Shown here: piece after piece, positions 31,297-40,428 of the stretch
Position numbering within the stretch: the first letter of the stretch is position 1
How the letters are laid out: every line of letters begins with the position of its first letter
NCBI GenBank assembly: GCA_018396755.1
Contig: JAGTQM010000016.1
Location: forward strand, 1 to 40,597
DNA: 40,597 nt
Reading direction: 5' to 3'
DNA from: Candidatus Bathyarchaeota archaeon
GTDB lineage: Archaea; Thermoproteota; CALKCG01; B24
The notes under the pieces: model-generated
What the model saw: the letters and a program-made list of their open reading frames with translations, nothing else
The model's database searches: none
What the model was told of the DNA's origin: nothing
Position numbers and translations under genes: made by a program

Positions 31297-32490
31297 TTAA
31301 ACTTGAACCTTCTCAAGCTGGGATAGCGTCCGCCTACGTATATCCTCAACACCCTCACTAATCAACACTCTACCGTTATCCATGTACTTTCTAAGCATGG
31401 GTACTGTTTCTCCACCACAAAATCTACACCTAGGCTCCTCCTCCCCTATGAGTCTAACGTAGTCTACTAGGCATTTTTCACACCTCCAGACTTGTTTTCT
31501 ACCGGAGAGTTTCCCCCTCTTAGCAATGGGTTTATCTTCAACGCATACTATATCCATTGCGAAGTCTATGGTAGGAGCATTACTTATAGATGTGCCGACT
31601 CCGAAACCATCTGCACCCGCCTCCACGAGACTAGGAATATTTTCATCATCAAGTCCTCCTGAAACTACGACTTTAACATGATCATATCCCCTAGTTTTAA
31701 GCTCCCACTTAACTTCTCTGACTATTGCCGCGAAATCTCCCTTCCTAGACCCAGGGGTGTCTAGCCTTACACCGTAAAGTCTATCACCCAATGCTTCAGC
31801 AGCCATAATAGCCTCTATTTTCTCATCATAAAATGTATCTACGAGGGCTATTCTAGGGGCGTCTTCTTCAATAAGCTCATCGAAGCTCTTCCAAGCCTTC
31901 ACTTGATCTCCTAAGACTATTATAAGTGCGTGAGGCATGGTTCCCATAGGCCTTCTATTTATAGTTTCAGCTCCTATTATGCTTGATACTCCATCTACAC
32001 CGCCTATGTAGCTTGCTCTATCTATCATCGGGGCTAGAGCGGGATGCATTCTACGTATGCCGAACCCCATTACAATTTTACCTTTAGCCACTTTTCTAAT
32101 CCTCGCAGACATCGTAGCTACGCCGGAGGCTTGACATATGAGGCCGAGTAAAGGTGTCTCATATATACAGAAATCTCCATAGGGACCTTCAACCACCATG
32201 ACGGGTACTCTCAAACCATTGGCATCGAATGGTTTAAAAATTGTTCCCTCTGGGAAAGAGAAGACGTTTACTGGAAGCCTCTCTAAAAGCGTTAAAGCAT
32301 CCTCTAAACCGCAGAATACTGCCCAAGGCCAATCTCTCGGCAGTTTTCCAGAGGTTACCTCCATTACAACTCTTACTTTATCCATTTTAAGCGCCTCTAG
32401 AATCTTTTTCGTACGCGTGAAGTATACGTCTGTAGTAAGTCCTTTCTTAATATCCTCAGGTAGTGCTATGTGGAAAAGTCTACCATCCAT
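31297..32490 (-). CDS. pncB: Nicotinate phosphoribosyltransferase with C-terminal zinc ribbon
   Basis: Makes nicotinate mononucleotide from nicotinate and PRPP in NAD salvage. The archaeal short type: RLFHIALPEDIKKGLTTDVYF at the start, PVMVVEGPYGDFCIYETPLL, GFGIRRMHPALAPMIDRASY, and the phosphate-binding VVVSGGLDDENI with GFGVGTSI. A zinc ribbon (CEKC and CRFC) forms the C-terminal tail. I prefer the ATG at 32490 (397 residues) because it starts at the family N-terminus; the frame is open upstream to a TTG at 32547. Divergent from the GTPase gene. Confidence 0.9.
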   Translation of the reverse strand: MDGRLFHIALPEDIKKGLTTDVYFTRTKKILEALKMDKVRVVMEVTSGKLPRDWPWAVFCGLEDALTLLERLPVNVFSFPEGTIFKPFDANGLRVPVMVVEGPYGDFCIYETPLLGLICQASGVATMSARIRKVAKGKIVMGFGIRRMHPALAPMIDRASYIGGVDGVSSIIGAETINRRPMGTMPHALIIVLGDQVKAWKSFDELIEEDAPRIALVDTFYDEKIEAIMAAEALGDRLYGVRLDTPGSRKGDFAAIVREVKWELKTRGYDHVKVVVSGGLDDENIPSLVEAGADGFGVGTSISNAPTIDFAMDIVCVEDKPIAKRGKLSGRKQVWRCEKCLVDYVRLIGEEEPRCRFCGGETVPMLRKYMDNGRVLISEGVEDIRRRTLSQLEKVQV

Positions 32491-32647
32491 TGAGGTCACT
32501 AAATTCAAGGTTACTTTCAGAACTGTGTAACCTTTAAGCTTTTCCAAAGTTTCACATGCTCATGTTCATCCATTATTCAACCATGACATTACGCATAGGC
32601 ATCTCCTTTGAAACATTTATAGACTCATAGACTTTTATCGTAGTTAG

Positions 32648-33808
32648 ATGGTTACAAACCTCCCGGATAAAGCTAAGAGCAAATGGGCTGAGGTTGTAGC
32701 TGCTAGGAATATTGAGGATAAGATCAGACTTATGAAGGAGTTTCTTTCGATCTGTCCGAAGCATAAGGGTACTGCTAAGCTCATAATCAACGTTAAAAGG
32801 AAAATTTCTTCTCTAGAAGAAGAGCTTGAAGCCAAGAAAAGGGGGAGGAAAACGGCTAAAGACCTATTTGCTGTTGAAAAAGCAGGCGACGTACAAATAG
32901 CTGTTGTCGGCTTAACTAATGTCGGTAAAAGCAGCCTCTTATCGGCTTTAACGAATGCTAAACCACTTATCAGCGATATACCTTATACGACAACTCTTCC
33001 TATTGTTGGGGCTTTCCACTATGAAGGAATAGATTTTCAACTTGTAGAACTGCCTGCTTTAATGGAGGGGGCATCTGAGGGGAAGGGTTGTGGTTTAAAG
33101 ACGATGAGTATCATCAGAAACGCTGATGGTTTAATACTTATGATAGATTCTTCAAAAAATCCCATTGAGCAGTGGCAGGCTCTTACAAAAGAATTTGAAA
33201 ATTCAAGAATACTTATTAAAAAACCTAAGGGGCACGTGGAGATCATACGTAAACCCGCTGGTGTTATAACTATGGGTGGCGGAGGAAAACTCATTGATTG
33301 TTCTTTTGAAGACGTTAAAGCCCTTCTAACGGATTATGGTTTCAAATCGGTCTTCGTAAAACTCATCGGAGAAGTATCGATCGATGATGTTGAGGATGCT
33401 GTTTTCGGTATGTCTACTTATAAGCCTACCATTGTACTAGCCAATAAGATGGACATCCCGAGTTCCCAAGAGAACCTTAATAGTCTCTTGCAATTGGTTG
33501 TCGGATTAAAAATAATCCCCGTTTCATGCCTCACTGGGATGGGGTTAAACAGTGTTGGAAATGCACTAGTTGAAGCGTTGGAGTTAATAAGAGTATATAC
33601 CAAGCCGCCCGGAACTGTTAAACCAGACTCTAAACCTATAGTCTTAAGGAGAGGCGCCACAGTTGGTGATGTCGCTAAAAGCATCCATAAAGAGCTATTT
33701 GAAAGATTTAGATACGCCAGGATTTGGAGTGGAAGCATTAAGGGCTTAAGGGTTGGTTTAAACTACCTCGTTGAAGATGGCTGTATTGTTGAAATTCATA
33801 GTAGGTGA
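32648..33808 (+). CDS. DRG/OBG-type GTPase with TGS domain
   Basis: A 386-residue GTPase of the DRG group. A helical N-terminus (1-80) is followed by the G domain: G1 GLTNVGKS (88-95), a G2 threonine run in IPYTTTLP, G4 NKMD (about 267-270) and G5-like VSC. G3, normally DxPG, reads VELPAL (133-138), losing both the aspartate and the glycine of switch II. A C-terminal TGS domain (from about 310, PIVLRRGATVGDVAKSIH) is typical of DRG proteins, which associate with ribosomes. ATG start at 32648. The VELPAL variant may change hydrolysis. Confidence 0.88.
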   Translation: MVTNLPDKAKSKWAEVVAARNIEDKIRLMKEFLSICPKHKGTAKLIINVKRKISSLEEELEAKKRGRKTAKDLFAVEKAGDVQIAVVGLTNVGKSSLLSALTNAKPLISDIPYTTTLPIVGAFHYEGIDFQLVELPALMEGASEGKGCGLKTMSIIRNADGLILMIDSSKNPIEQWQALTKEFENSRILIKKPKGHVEIIRKPAGVITMGGGGKLIDCSFEDVKALLTDYGFKSVFVKLIGEVSIDDVEDAVFGMSTYKPTIVLANKMDIPSSQENLNSLLQLVVGLKIIPVSCLTGMGLNSVGNALVEALELIRVYTKPPGTVKPDSKPIVLRRGATVGDVAKSIHKELFERFRYARIWSGSIKGLRVGLNYLVEDGCIVEIHSR

Positions 33809-33823
33809 AATTAGATTTAAGGC

Positions 33824-35089
33824 TTAACTTAAAGCTAGTTCAGCACCCATACGCATAATTAGCAACTTACCATCTGTTTTCTCTTTTAAAGCTTCGTCTA
33901 CTGCTTCTTGCAGATCATCAGCGTAATCGAAGCCAAGCTTGTAAGCTAAACTTCCACTTAAACCATCTGAAACTATTATGCACTTGGCTCTATCTAGAAC
34001 CTCCCTAACCATGACTATGTGTGCTGCCGCTATAAGGTCATCTATAGAGCCATCTTCAACCATCTTCTTCACAACTGGTATAGGCTGATAACCGAGTTTT
34101 TCAACTTCAGGATGTTCTCTTGAAACGCCCTCGGGGCATGGTGTTAGGAAGACTATGATTCCCCCCCTCTTAACAGCTAAAGCGGCTGGAAAGAGGGCTT
34201 TAACTGCCTGCCACATATCTAAATCCGCCGGATGACTGTCTACGACAACTACGTCAGCTTTTTCTTCTAATTTAAACTTGTAAATCGAATCCACGGTTTT
34301 AACAGCTTCTCTAAAACCATTAATATGACTTCCAAATACAACGTTGACGACTTCCCTATCTCGATTCAACACGGTGTTTATAATAGCATTTAAACCGACT
34401 TTTGTAGCTATATGTTCCATTTCCCATCTTACAGGGTTTTCAACAACTCCCAACATTTCCTCTATAGGTATTAAAGCAGCCTTCCAATGGGTTTCACCAG
34501 TAATTTCAGCTCCACATACGCCTGGTTGAATGATTTTAGCACCACCTGAATATCCTGAAACTCGGTGGGGGATAACGTTGCCGATGCCTATTTTAAAGTC
34601 CGCCTCTAATACATGTTTATTGACTTTCACAGGGACTCCTGGATCCGTTAGACCTATTTCAACGAGTTCATCTTGGTTCTTCCACATATGGTTTATAACT
34701 TCATACTCCTCAACAATATCTTTCCCAAGCTTATTTTCAACTTCCTCCTTCGTCATAGGTCTATGGGTTCCAAGAGCCATTATTATCTTGATGTTTTCAC
34801 GTTTAACACCTTTTTCCTTTAATTCAGCCAATACGTAGGGCAGTATCCTATCCACGGGGCATACCCTCGTATTGTCCTCTGAAATTATGGCAACAGTCAT
34901 ATTGGGTTTGACGCAGTCTCTAATTCTCATACAGCCTATGGGGTTTATTAGAGATTCTCTAATTATGTCATCTATAGACTTACCGGGTTTCACATGCCGC
35001 GGTTCTATTATACCTAGGATTCTACTTTCATCTACTTCAAGACTTCTACTCTCGCTACCGTAGTAGAGGTTTACAGTACATCTCCGCAT
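33824..35089 (-). CDS. larA: LarA-family (lactate racemase-like, DUF2088) protein
   Basis: A 421-residue LarA homologue. LarA enzymes use a nickel-pincer nucleotide covalently held on lysine. The key residues known from Lactobacillus LarA have counterparts: the histidine in ALGTHRPMT, PHRVSGYSGGAKIIQPG with histidine and the cofactor lysine, and the histidine in GETHWKAA. The larB, larC and larE cofactor genes are not nearby. Start ATG at 35089, with GGTG 5 bases before it. The lone RAM-domain gene lies 26 bases upstream on the same strand. Many homologues act on other 2-hydroxy acids or sugars, so lactate is not assured. Confidence 0.85.
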   Translation of the reverse strand: MRRCTVNLYYGSESRSLEVDESRILGIIEPRHVKPGKSIDDIIRESLINPIGCMRIRDCVKPNMTVAIISEDNTRVCPVDRILPYVLAELKEKGVKRENIKIIMALGTHRPMTKEEVENKLGKDIVEEYEVINHMWKNQDELVEIGLTDPGVPVKVNKHVLEADFKIGIGNVIPHRVSGYSGGAKIIQPGVCGAEITGETHWKAALIPIEEMLGVVENPVRWEMEHIATKVGLNAIINTVLNRDREVVNVVFGSHINGFREAVKTVDSIYKFKLEEKADVVVVDSHPADLDMWQAVKALFPAALAVKRGGIIVFLTPCPEGVSREHPEVEKLGYQPIPVVKKMVEDGSIDDLIAAAHIVMVREVLDRAKCIIVSDGLSGSLAYKLGFDYADDLQEAVDEALKEKTDGKLLIMRMGAELALS

Positions 35090-35115
35090 TTGAACACCGT
35101 TCTACAAGAAGAACG

Positions 35116-35346
35116 TCAAGAGATTACTATAAGCGTTACAGTTGATCTTACACCTTCAACTCGCCTTATACGGGTGGATATTACATCTCTGAGTTCTTCT
35201 AGATCATCCGCCTCTACCTTTACTATTATATCGTAGACACCGTATACGATAAATGCCTCTTTAACATTTTTTATACTCTTCAATTTTTCAAGAACTTTTT
35301 CTTCAACTCCAGTCTCAGTATTAATAAGCACTAGAGCTATACTCAT
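35116..35346 (-). CDS. Stand-alone RAM (Lrp/AsnC ligand-binding) domain protein
   Basis: A 76-residue protein that is just the ligand-binding, oligomerising domain of Lrp/AsnC regulators: ALVLINTETGVEEKVLEKL, VYGVYDIIVKVEADDLEEL, and ISTRIRRVEGVRSTVTLIVI. There is no DNA-binding helix-turn-helix. Such proteins can bind amino acids and form rings, or modulate full-length Lrp proteins. ATG start at 35346. It precedes larA by 26 bases on the same strand, so the two are likely one transcript. Confidence 0.88.
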   Translation of the reverse strand: MSIALVLINTETGVEEKVLEKLKSIKNVKEAFIVYGVYDIIVKVEADDLEELRDVISTRIRRVEGVRSTVTLIVIS

Positions 35347-35483
35347 AGAGCTCGAATACTTTTATCGTTAAAAGAAGTTTATGAATTTTATTCCTCCATT
35401 TCTATGGTTTTTCAACAAATTATGCATGTAAAGGCTCCTTAGGAATGTCTAATTAAAAAACTTAATAGTATGTTGTAGGAAAA

Positions 35484-35903
35484 ATGGATTATATGTGTGC
35501 TAAAAGAGTATCTATAGTAGACAGTGAACGTTGCGTAGGTTGCCAGCTTTGTATGTTTGCATGCACCAGAAGACTTGGATATGGCGGCTTAGGTCTTTCA
35601 GCTATACTCGTCAAATCAACGGGTGGAATTGAAAGGGGTCTCACCGTTATAGTATGTAGAGCCTGTCCATCTCCCCCATGTCAGAAAGTCTGCCCTACTG
35701 GGGCTTTAACGGCTAGAGAGGGAGGCGGAGTTAGACTAAACCCAGATAAGTGCATTGGATGCGGTCACTGTAGAGATGCCTGTCCTTTTGGAGCAATATT
35801 CTGGAATTATGAACTTAACAAGCCCATAGTATGTTTATACTGCGGCTATTGTGTAAACTATTGTCCTTATAAAATTCTGGCTTTTGAAGAGGTGGGGAAG
35901 TAA
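35484..35903 (+). CDS. Four-cluster [4Fe-4S] ferredoxin, partner of the AOR
   Basis: A 139-residue ferredoxin with sixteen motif cysteines in four groups: CVGCQLCMFAC, CRACPSPPCQKVC, CIGCGHCRDACP and CLYCGYCVNYCP, enough for four [4Fe-4S] clusters. The wider C-x4-C spacing in group two matches the iron-sulfur subunits of DMSO-reductase type enzymes. Its stop overlaps the AOR start (TAATG), so it is surely the electron acceptor or donor of that enzyme. Start ATG at 35484; ATG at 35493 (MCAKR) is possible. Confidence 0.92.
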   Translation: MDYMCAKRVSIVDSERCVGCQLCMFACTRRLGYGGLGLSAILVKSTGGIERGLTVIVCRACPSPPCQKVCPTGALTAREGGGVRLNPDKCIGCGHCRDACPFGAIFWNYELNKPIVCLYCGYCVNYCPYKILAFEEVGK

Positions 35904-37648
35904 TGTATGGAAAAGTCCTTCATATAGACTTATCTAGAAAACGAAGTTGGGTTGATGATGAATCTGAGCTTTTCATTAATAGAATTGGAGGGGTCGGTGT
36001 TGGCATAAAACTCTTAGAAGAAGAACTACCTAAAGGTGTAGATCCCCTTGATCCTGAAAACGTCATAGTTTTCACAGTTGGCCCACTTACAGGACTATAC
36101 CCTATGGCTTCGAAAACAATTGCGCTGTTTAAATCCCCTTTAACTGGTAATCTTGGTGAAAGTCATGCTGGTGGTAGGAGTGCCATAGCGATAAAGTCAG
36201 CAGGATATGAAGCTATAGTTGTTAAAGGTGCTAGTGAAACCCCGATATACGTAGCAGTTCACGGTGAGAAAGTCTTCTTTAGAGATGCTTCAGGTCTATG
36301 GGGTGTTGGAAGCAGTTTAACCGTTGGAAGGGTAATACGGGAAAGAGAGCCTGGTGCTGGTATTAGATCTATAATGCGCATAGGTGTCGCTGGTGAAAAA
36401 TTGGTTAGATACGCATGTGTGACAACAGAGACCTATAGACACTTCGGTAGACTTGGACTGGGTGCGGTCTTTGGTAGTAAGAAACTTAAAGCATTAGTAG
36501 TATCAGGAGCAGGAGTGATACAAGTTAAGGATGTTAAGCTCTACAGAACTCTGTATGATGAAATATTTAACGCAACTACTAGAACAGCGATTATGCGTAA
36601 GTATCACGATATAGGGACATCTATGAATGTTTCCCCGCTAAATGAGATAGGTGGTCTTCCGACTAGAAACCTTAAAGAAGCTAAATTTGAAGGTGCTGAG
36701 AAGATATCTGGCGATTTTCTTGCTGAGAACTATTTGGGGCGTAGAGTTGCGTGTAGCCACTGTCCCGTAGCCTGCATACATTTAGCCGCCTTAAGGGAGC
36801 CGTATGAAGATGAGCCGTACTTTTATAAGACTACTATGATATCCTACGACTATGAGTTGATTTATGCCTTAGGCTCTTTGCTCGGGATATCAAACACAGA
36901 GGGTATGCTTAGACTTTTCCATGAGGTGGAGGTTTTAGGCACCGATGCAATATCTACTGGTGTATTATTAGCGTGGATGACTGAAGTGTTTGAAAAGGGT
37001 TTAATTTCAGAAACTGAAACAGCAGGTTTAAAGCCTAAGTGGGGTGATTGGAAAACATATCTTAAATCGATGAGGTTTCTCGTAGAGCAGCCGACGGAAT
37101 TCTACAGAGATCTCTCAATGGGGGTGGCGTACGCATCGAATAAGTACGGTGGAAGCGATTATGCCTTATCATTTGGTGGAAATGAAATGCCTGGCTACCA
37201 TACTGGTCCAGTAGCTCATATAGGATTTTTAACGGGTGCTAGACATAGCCATTTAGACTCAGCTGGTTACAGTCTAGATCAGAAGCTTCTCAAAGAAGAT
37301 CGTAAACCATCTGTTGAAGAAGTTGTAGATTACCTACTTGAAGAAGAAGCATGGCGTCAAATCCTCTCAAGCTTAGTGGTCTGCTTTTTCGCTAGAGGCA
37401 TATATAGTCCCACGTTGGTGGTGGATGCGCTGAAATCCGTTGGCTATGAATTCAGCCCCACCGAGCTCGCAAAACTTGGGTTAGACATTCTCAGAGATAA
37501 GAATAGGTTTAAACTAAGAGAAGGCTTTAGAATCGGCGATTTAAAACCAGCTAAGAGGATATATGAAACGGCTTCCCCCCTGGGTTGTATAGATGATGAA
37601 TTTATAGGGAAAGCCGTCAACTTATTCTACGCTAGAATGGGCATCTAG
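35903..37648 (+). CDS. Aldehyde:ferredoxin oxidoreductase family tungstoenzyme
   Basis: A 581-residue AOR-family catalytic subunit. The N-terminal bis-pterin binding domain shows MYGKVLHIDLS, GVGVGIKLL, FTVGPLTGLYP and AGGRSAIAIKSAGYEAIVVKG; the Fe-S cysteines are in CSHCPVACIH (about 289-295) with the fourth in SLVVCFFAR. The usual EYE(T/S)-type active site segment reads DYELIYALGSLLGIS. The family binds tungsten and oxidises aldehydes to acids with ferredoxin; here a dedicated ferredoxin precedes it. The substrate is unknown: the divergent active-site loop suggests it is not a classic broad-range AOR. The end overlaps the convergent thiDN gene by 27 bases. Confidence 0.9.
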   Translation: MYGKVLHIDLSRKRSWVDDESELFINRIGGVGVGIKLLEEELPKGVDPLDPENVIVFTVGPLTGLYPMASKTIALFKSPLTGNLGESHAGGRSAIAIKSAGYEAIVVKGASETPIYVAVHGEKVFFRDASGLWGVGSSLTVGRVIREREPGAGIRSIMRIGVAGEKLVRYACVTTETYRHFGRLGLGAVFGSKKLKALVVSGAGVIQVKDVKLYRTLYDEIFNATTRTAIMRKYHDIGTSMNVSPLNEIGGLPTRNLKEAKFEGAEKISGDFLAENYLGRRVACSHCPVACIHLAALREPYEDEPYFYKTTMISYDYELIYALGSLLGISNTEGMLRLFHEVEVLGTDAISTGVLLAWMTEVFEKGLISETETAGLKPKWGDWKTYLKSMRFLVEQPTEFYRDLSMGVAYASNKYGGSDYALSFGGNEMPGYHTGPVAHIGFLTGARHSHLDSAGYSLDQKLLKEDRKPSVEEVVDYLLEEEAWRQILSSLVVCFFARGIYSPTLVVDALKSVGYEFSPTELAKLGLDILRDKNRFKLREGFRIGDLKPAKRIYETASPLGCIDDEFIGKAVNLFYARMGI

Positions 37649-39004
37649 AGCTTCAGCAATCCTAACGATTTTTAATGCCACGTCTAAAGCATCCACTCCT
37701 AGAACAGTTATCATAGGCTCTTTGCCCCAATCTCCCTCATGATATATTATGTCTGGAACAGCTCCCCCTAAAGCTTTAATCGCCTGCTCGGCACCCCAAC
37801 TCGTCGTCAATCCTTCTCTAGTTTTAACCTCTATAGGCTCAAGTCTCCTATCGTAGCTTGAAATCTTAAATCCAAACCTCTGGCAAGTGTCAAGGATTCG
37901 CCTATCCATTTTTATATTCATGCCAGCCCTTATGTTTGGATTAAACTTCATAGCTGTTAGAACAGTTGCGGCCACGTGTCGTGAAACACCGTAACTAGGC
38001 TCCATAAAAGCTTTAACTTTACCTTGAACTTTAACGATTCTACCCGGTATTCCAGCTACTTCAGAGGGTCCTCTAGCATAACTCAACGCCATAACTAAGT
38101 TTGATGCCGTTTCAGGTATTAACTTAGAGACAGCAGGGTTTTCCTCTAAAAGTTTAACCGCAGATTTAATGTTTTCAATGACATTCCACTTTTCAGCATC
38201 CATGTATAAAGACGCCGTGGGATTGACTGGTTTAACGCCTAAGCCAATAAAATGGTGGTGGATTATAGCGTTTTCTACAAAGTTCTTAGCCTTCTTAATA
38301 GCCTCTTGAAGGCTTTGCCCTTTAGCAAGCCAAGCTACTATTGCAGCTGAAAAACAACATCCGGCTCCGTGAAATGTTCCTTCAACTCTAGAACCAGGGA
38401 GTTTAATTATTTCACCATTACAGAAAACAACGTCTACGGGCTTCTCTTTTAAATGGCCACCTTTAACGACTACGGCTTTTGGACCGTGAGATGCTATTAT
38501 CTTAGCGGCTTTCTCAGCATCATCGACGCTTTCAATTTTAAAGTCGACTATTCTAGAGGCTTCATTAATGTTCGGCGTTACAACAGTGGCTATCGGTATG
38601 AGTTTTTCAATAATAGCTTTATAAGAATTTTCTGACGCAAGCTTAAAACCTGTCCCAGCTATGTAGACAGGGTCTACTACGATGGGTTTATCACACACCT
38701 CAAGCAACTTAACAACTTTCTCCACAACTGGCTTTGAAGGCAGCAACCCTGTTTTAACGGAATCAAAACCAATGTCTTCAAAAATCGCCATATACTGGTC
38801 TTCAATAAGCTTCGATGGTAAAGGGCAGATCTTATACACGCCTGATGTATTCTGAGCAGTTATACATGTGATAACAGTTAAACCGTAAACTCCTAAAGCC
38901 GAAAACGTTTTCAAATCGACCTGTAATCCAGCACCAGCTGAACTGTCGGAACCTGCTATGCTTAAAGCCCTAGACTCCGCCTTCCGTTCAGGCAATATTT
39001 CCAC
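37622..39004 (-). CDS. thiDN: Bifunctional HMP(-P) kinase / thiamine-phosphate synthase ThiD-ThiN
   Basis: A 460-residue fusion. The N-terminal ThiD part (about 10-265) phosphorylates hydroxymethylpyrimidine: SIAGSDSSAGAGLQVDLKTF, then VVDPVYIAGTG, and GTFHGAGCCFSAAI near the ATP site. The C-terminal ThiN part (about 285-455) is the archaeal thiamine-phosphate synthase that replaces ThiE: VAGIPGRIVKVQG, PSYGVSRHVA, RAGMNIKMD, and IIYHEGDWGKEP. It overlaps the end of thiC by 17 bases, so the two thiamine genes form an operon. Confidence 0.94.
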   Translation of the reverse strand: MEILPERKAESRALSIAGSDSSAGAGLQVDLKTFSALGVYGLTVITCITAQNTSGVYKICPLPSKLIEDQYMAIFEDIGFDSVKTGLLPSKPVVEKVVKLLEVCDKPIVVDPVYIAGTGFKLASENSYKAIIEKLIPIATVVTPNINEASRIVDFKIESVDDAEKAAKIIASHGPKAVVVKGGHLKEKPVDVVFCNGEIIKLPGSRVEGTFHGAGCCFSAAIVAWLAKGQSLQEAIKKAKNFVENAIIHHHFIGLGVKPVNPTASLYMDAEKWNVIENIKSAVKLLEENPAVSKLIPETASNLVMALSYARGPSEVAGIPGRIVKVQGKVKAFMEPSYGVSRHVAATVLTAMKFNPNIRAGMNIKMDRRILDTCQRFGFKISSYDRRLEPIEVKTREGLTTSWGAEQAIKALGGAVPDIIYHEGDWGKEPMITVLGVDALDVALKIVRIAEALDAHSSVE

Positions 39005-40280
39005 GCTCCATGAATTTCCTCATTAGTTTTAAAGCACAGTATGGTCCACACATACTACATGTGCCTGAGGGCGATTTAACAAATCCATGGATAGCTTCAG
39101 CCTTCTCAGGATTTACTGAAAGCCCTATCTGCGTCTTCCAGTCCAACATAGACCTGGCTTTAGCCATCTTCAAGTCTATACTAGATGCCTTCTCACCAAG
39201 TCTAACTATGTCTGCAACATGCCCGGCTATTCTAGCCGCGGTAACCCCCTCCTCTATATCTTCAAGCCTCGGAAGAGCCAAATGTTCAGCGGGAGTTACT
39301 ACGCATAGAAAATCTGCACCAGCGGCGGCAGCTACGGCTCCACCAATGGCAGCTGCTATATGGTCGTAAGGCGACGCCGTATCGGTTGGCAACGGTCCTA
39401 ATACATAGTATGGTGCTCCATTACACAAATATTTCTCCATCCTAATGTTGATAGCTATTTGATTTAGAGGCATGTGTCCAGGTCCTTCAACCATACACTG
39501 AACTCCCTTCCCCTTAGCTTCTTCTACGAGTCTAGCTACGGTTAGAAGCTCCATATTCATTAGACTATCGAAAGAGTCTGCGATGCAACCTGGTCTTAAC
39601 CCATCTCCTAGACTTAGACACACATCATACCCCCTAGCAAGTTCCAGCAAGTATTGAAAATTCTTATACAACGGATTCTCTTCCCCCCTGGCTATGATCC
39701 ACGCACTATGGAAACATCCGCCTCTACTAACAATCGGCATGATTCTTCTACTCTTAGTCAAAAGTCTAACGGCTTCCAGCGTGACCCCGCAGTGTACCGT
39801 TATGAAGTCTACACCGTCTTTAAGATGTCTCTCTATCGAGTTGAACATATCATCTTCAGTTACATCTGAAACACTTCTATTTTTTCTAAGGGATTCTATG
39901 AATGCTTGATATATGGGCACTGTACCAAGAGGTACTTCCACTTCCTTCAGTATTCTATTCCTCATGGCGTCGATGTCTCCTCCAGTAGAGAGATCCATTA
40001 AAGTATCTGAGCCAAGTTTAACTGCAAGCTTCGCCTTCTTTAATTCGAAGTCGGGGTTGCAGAAGTCCTGCGACGTGCCGATGTTTGTATTGATTTTGAC
40101 AGTTAAACCCTGTCCAATGCCGACAGGTCTAACTTTATGAGAAATATTTCTCGGTATTACTACTAGACCTCTTGCAACACGACTTCTAATCTTCTCAGGA
40201 GTAACCCGTTCAGCTTCAGCAATAGCTTTAATTTCTTCCGTAATAACTCCTCTTCTAGCAGCATCGATCAGCGTCCCCAA
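38988..40280 (-). CDS. thiC: Phosphomethylpyrimidine synthase
   Basis: Radical SAM enzyme rearranging aminoimidazole ribotide into the thiamine pyrimidine. The 430 residues contain GIGQGLTVKINTNIGTS, DLSTGGDI, GTVPIYQA, and VEGPGHMPL. The C-terminal Fe-S motif is CSMCGPYC, a C-x2-C-x3-C spacing; the well-studied bacterial enzymes have C-x2-C-x4-C, and I recall the shorter form from archaeal and some anaerobe ThiC proteins. TTG start at 40280, 7 bases behind GGAGG. First gene of the thiC-thiDN operon. No TPP riboswitch is visible in the upstream 140 bases. Confidence 0.95.
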   Translation of the reverse strand: MGTLIDAARRGVITEEIKAIAEAERVTPEKIRSRVARGLVVIPRNISHKVRPVGIGQGLTVKINTNIGTSQDFCNPDFELKKAKLAVKLGSDTLMDLSTGGDIDAMRNRILKEVEVPLGTVPIYQAFIESLRKNRSVSDVTEDDMFNSIERHLKDGVDFITVHCGVTLEAVRLLTKSRRIMPIVSRGGCFHSAWIIARGEENPLYKNFQYLLELARGYDVCLSLGDGLRPGCIADSFDSLMNMELLTVARLVEEAKGKGVQCMVEGPGHMPLNQIAINIRMEKYLCNGAPYYVLGPLPTDTASPYDHIAAAIGGAVAAAAGADFLCVVTPAEHLALPRLEDIEEGVTAARIAGHVADIVRLGEKASSIDLKMAKARSMLDWKTQIGLSVNPEKAEAIHGFVKSPSGTCSMCGPYCALKLMRKFMERGNIA

Positions 40281-40395
40281 GAAGAATCCTCCAAGCCTAA
40301 TCTAATGGGCTAACCGAGAATTTAAACATTATCAACTACCTAAAAATTTTCTTCAACTGAGTAAAACCATAGTCAACTATCTTAGAAACCGAAAA

Positions 40396-40403
40396 TTTAA
40401 AAT
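40396..40403 (+). promoter_or_regulatory. TATA box of tRNA-Lys
   Basis: TTTAAAAT preceded by CCGAAAA (possible BRE) lies 26-33 bases before the first base of the mature tRNA, the distance expected for an archaeal promoter with initiation at or very near the tRNA 5' end. Confidence 0.6.
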
Positions 40404-40428
40404 AGAAAACAACAATTTCAATAAACAG

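Noticed and set aside
40281-40428. TPP riboswitch in front of thiC
   Set aside because: The conserved TPP aptamer blocks (CTGAGA and the later conserved segments) are not seen on the reverse strand upstream of thiC; only a ribosome binding site and the tRNA promoter of the other strand are visible.
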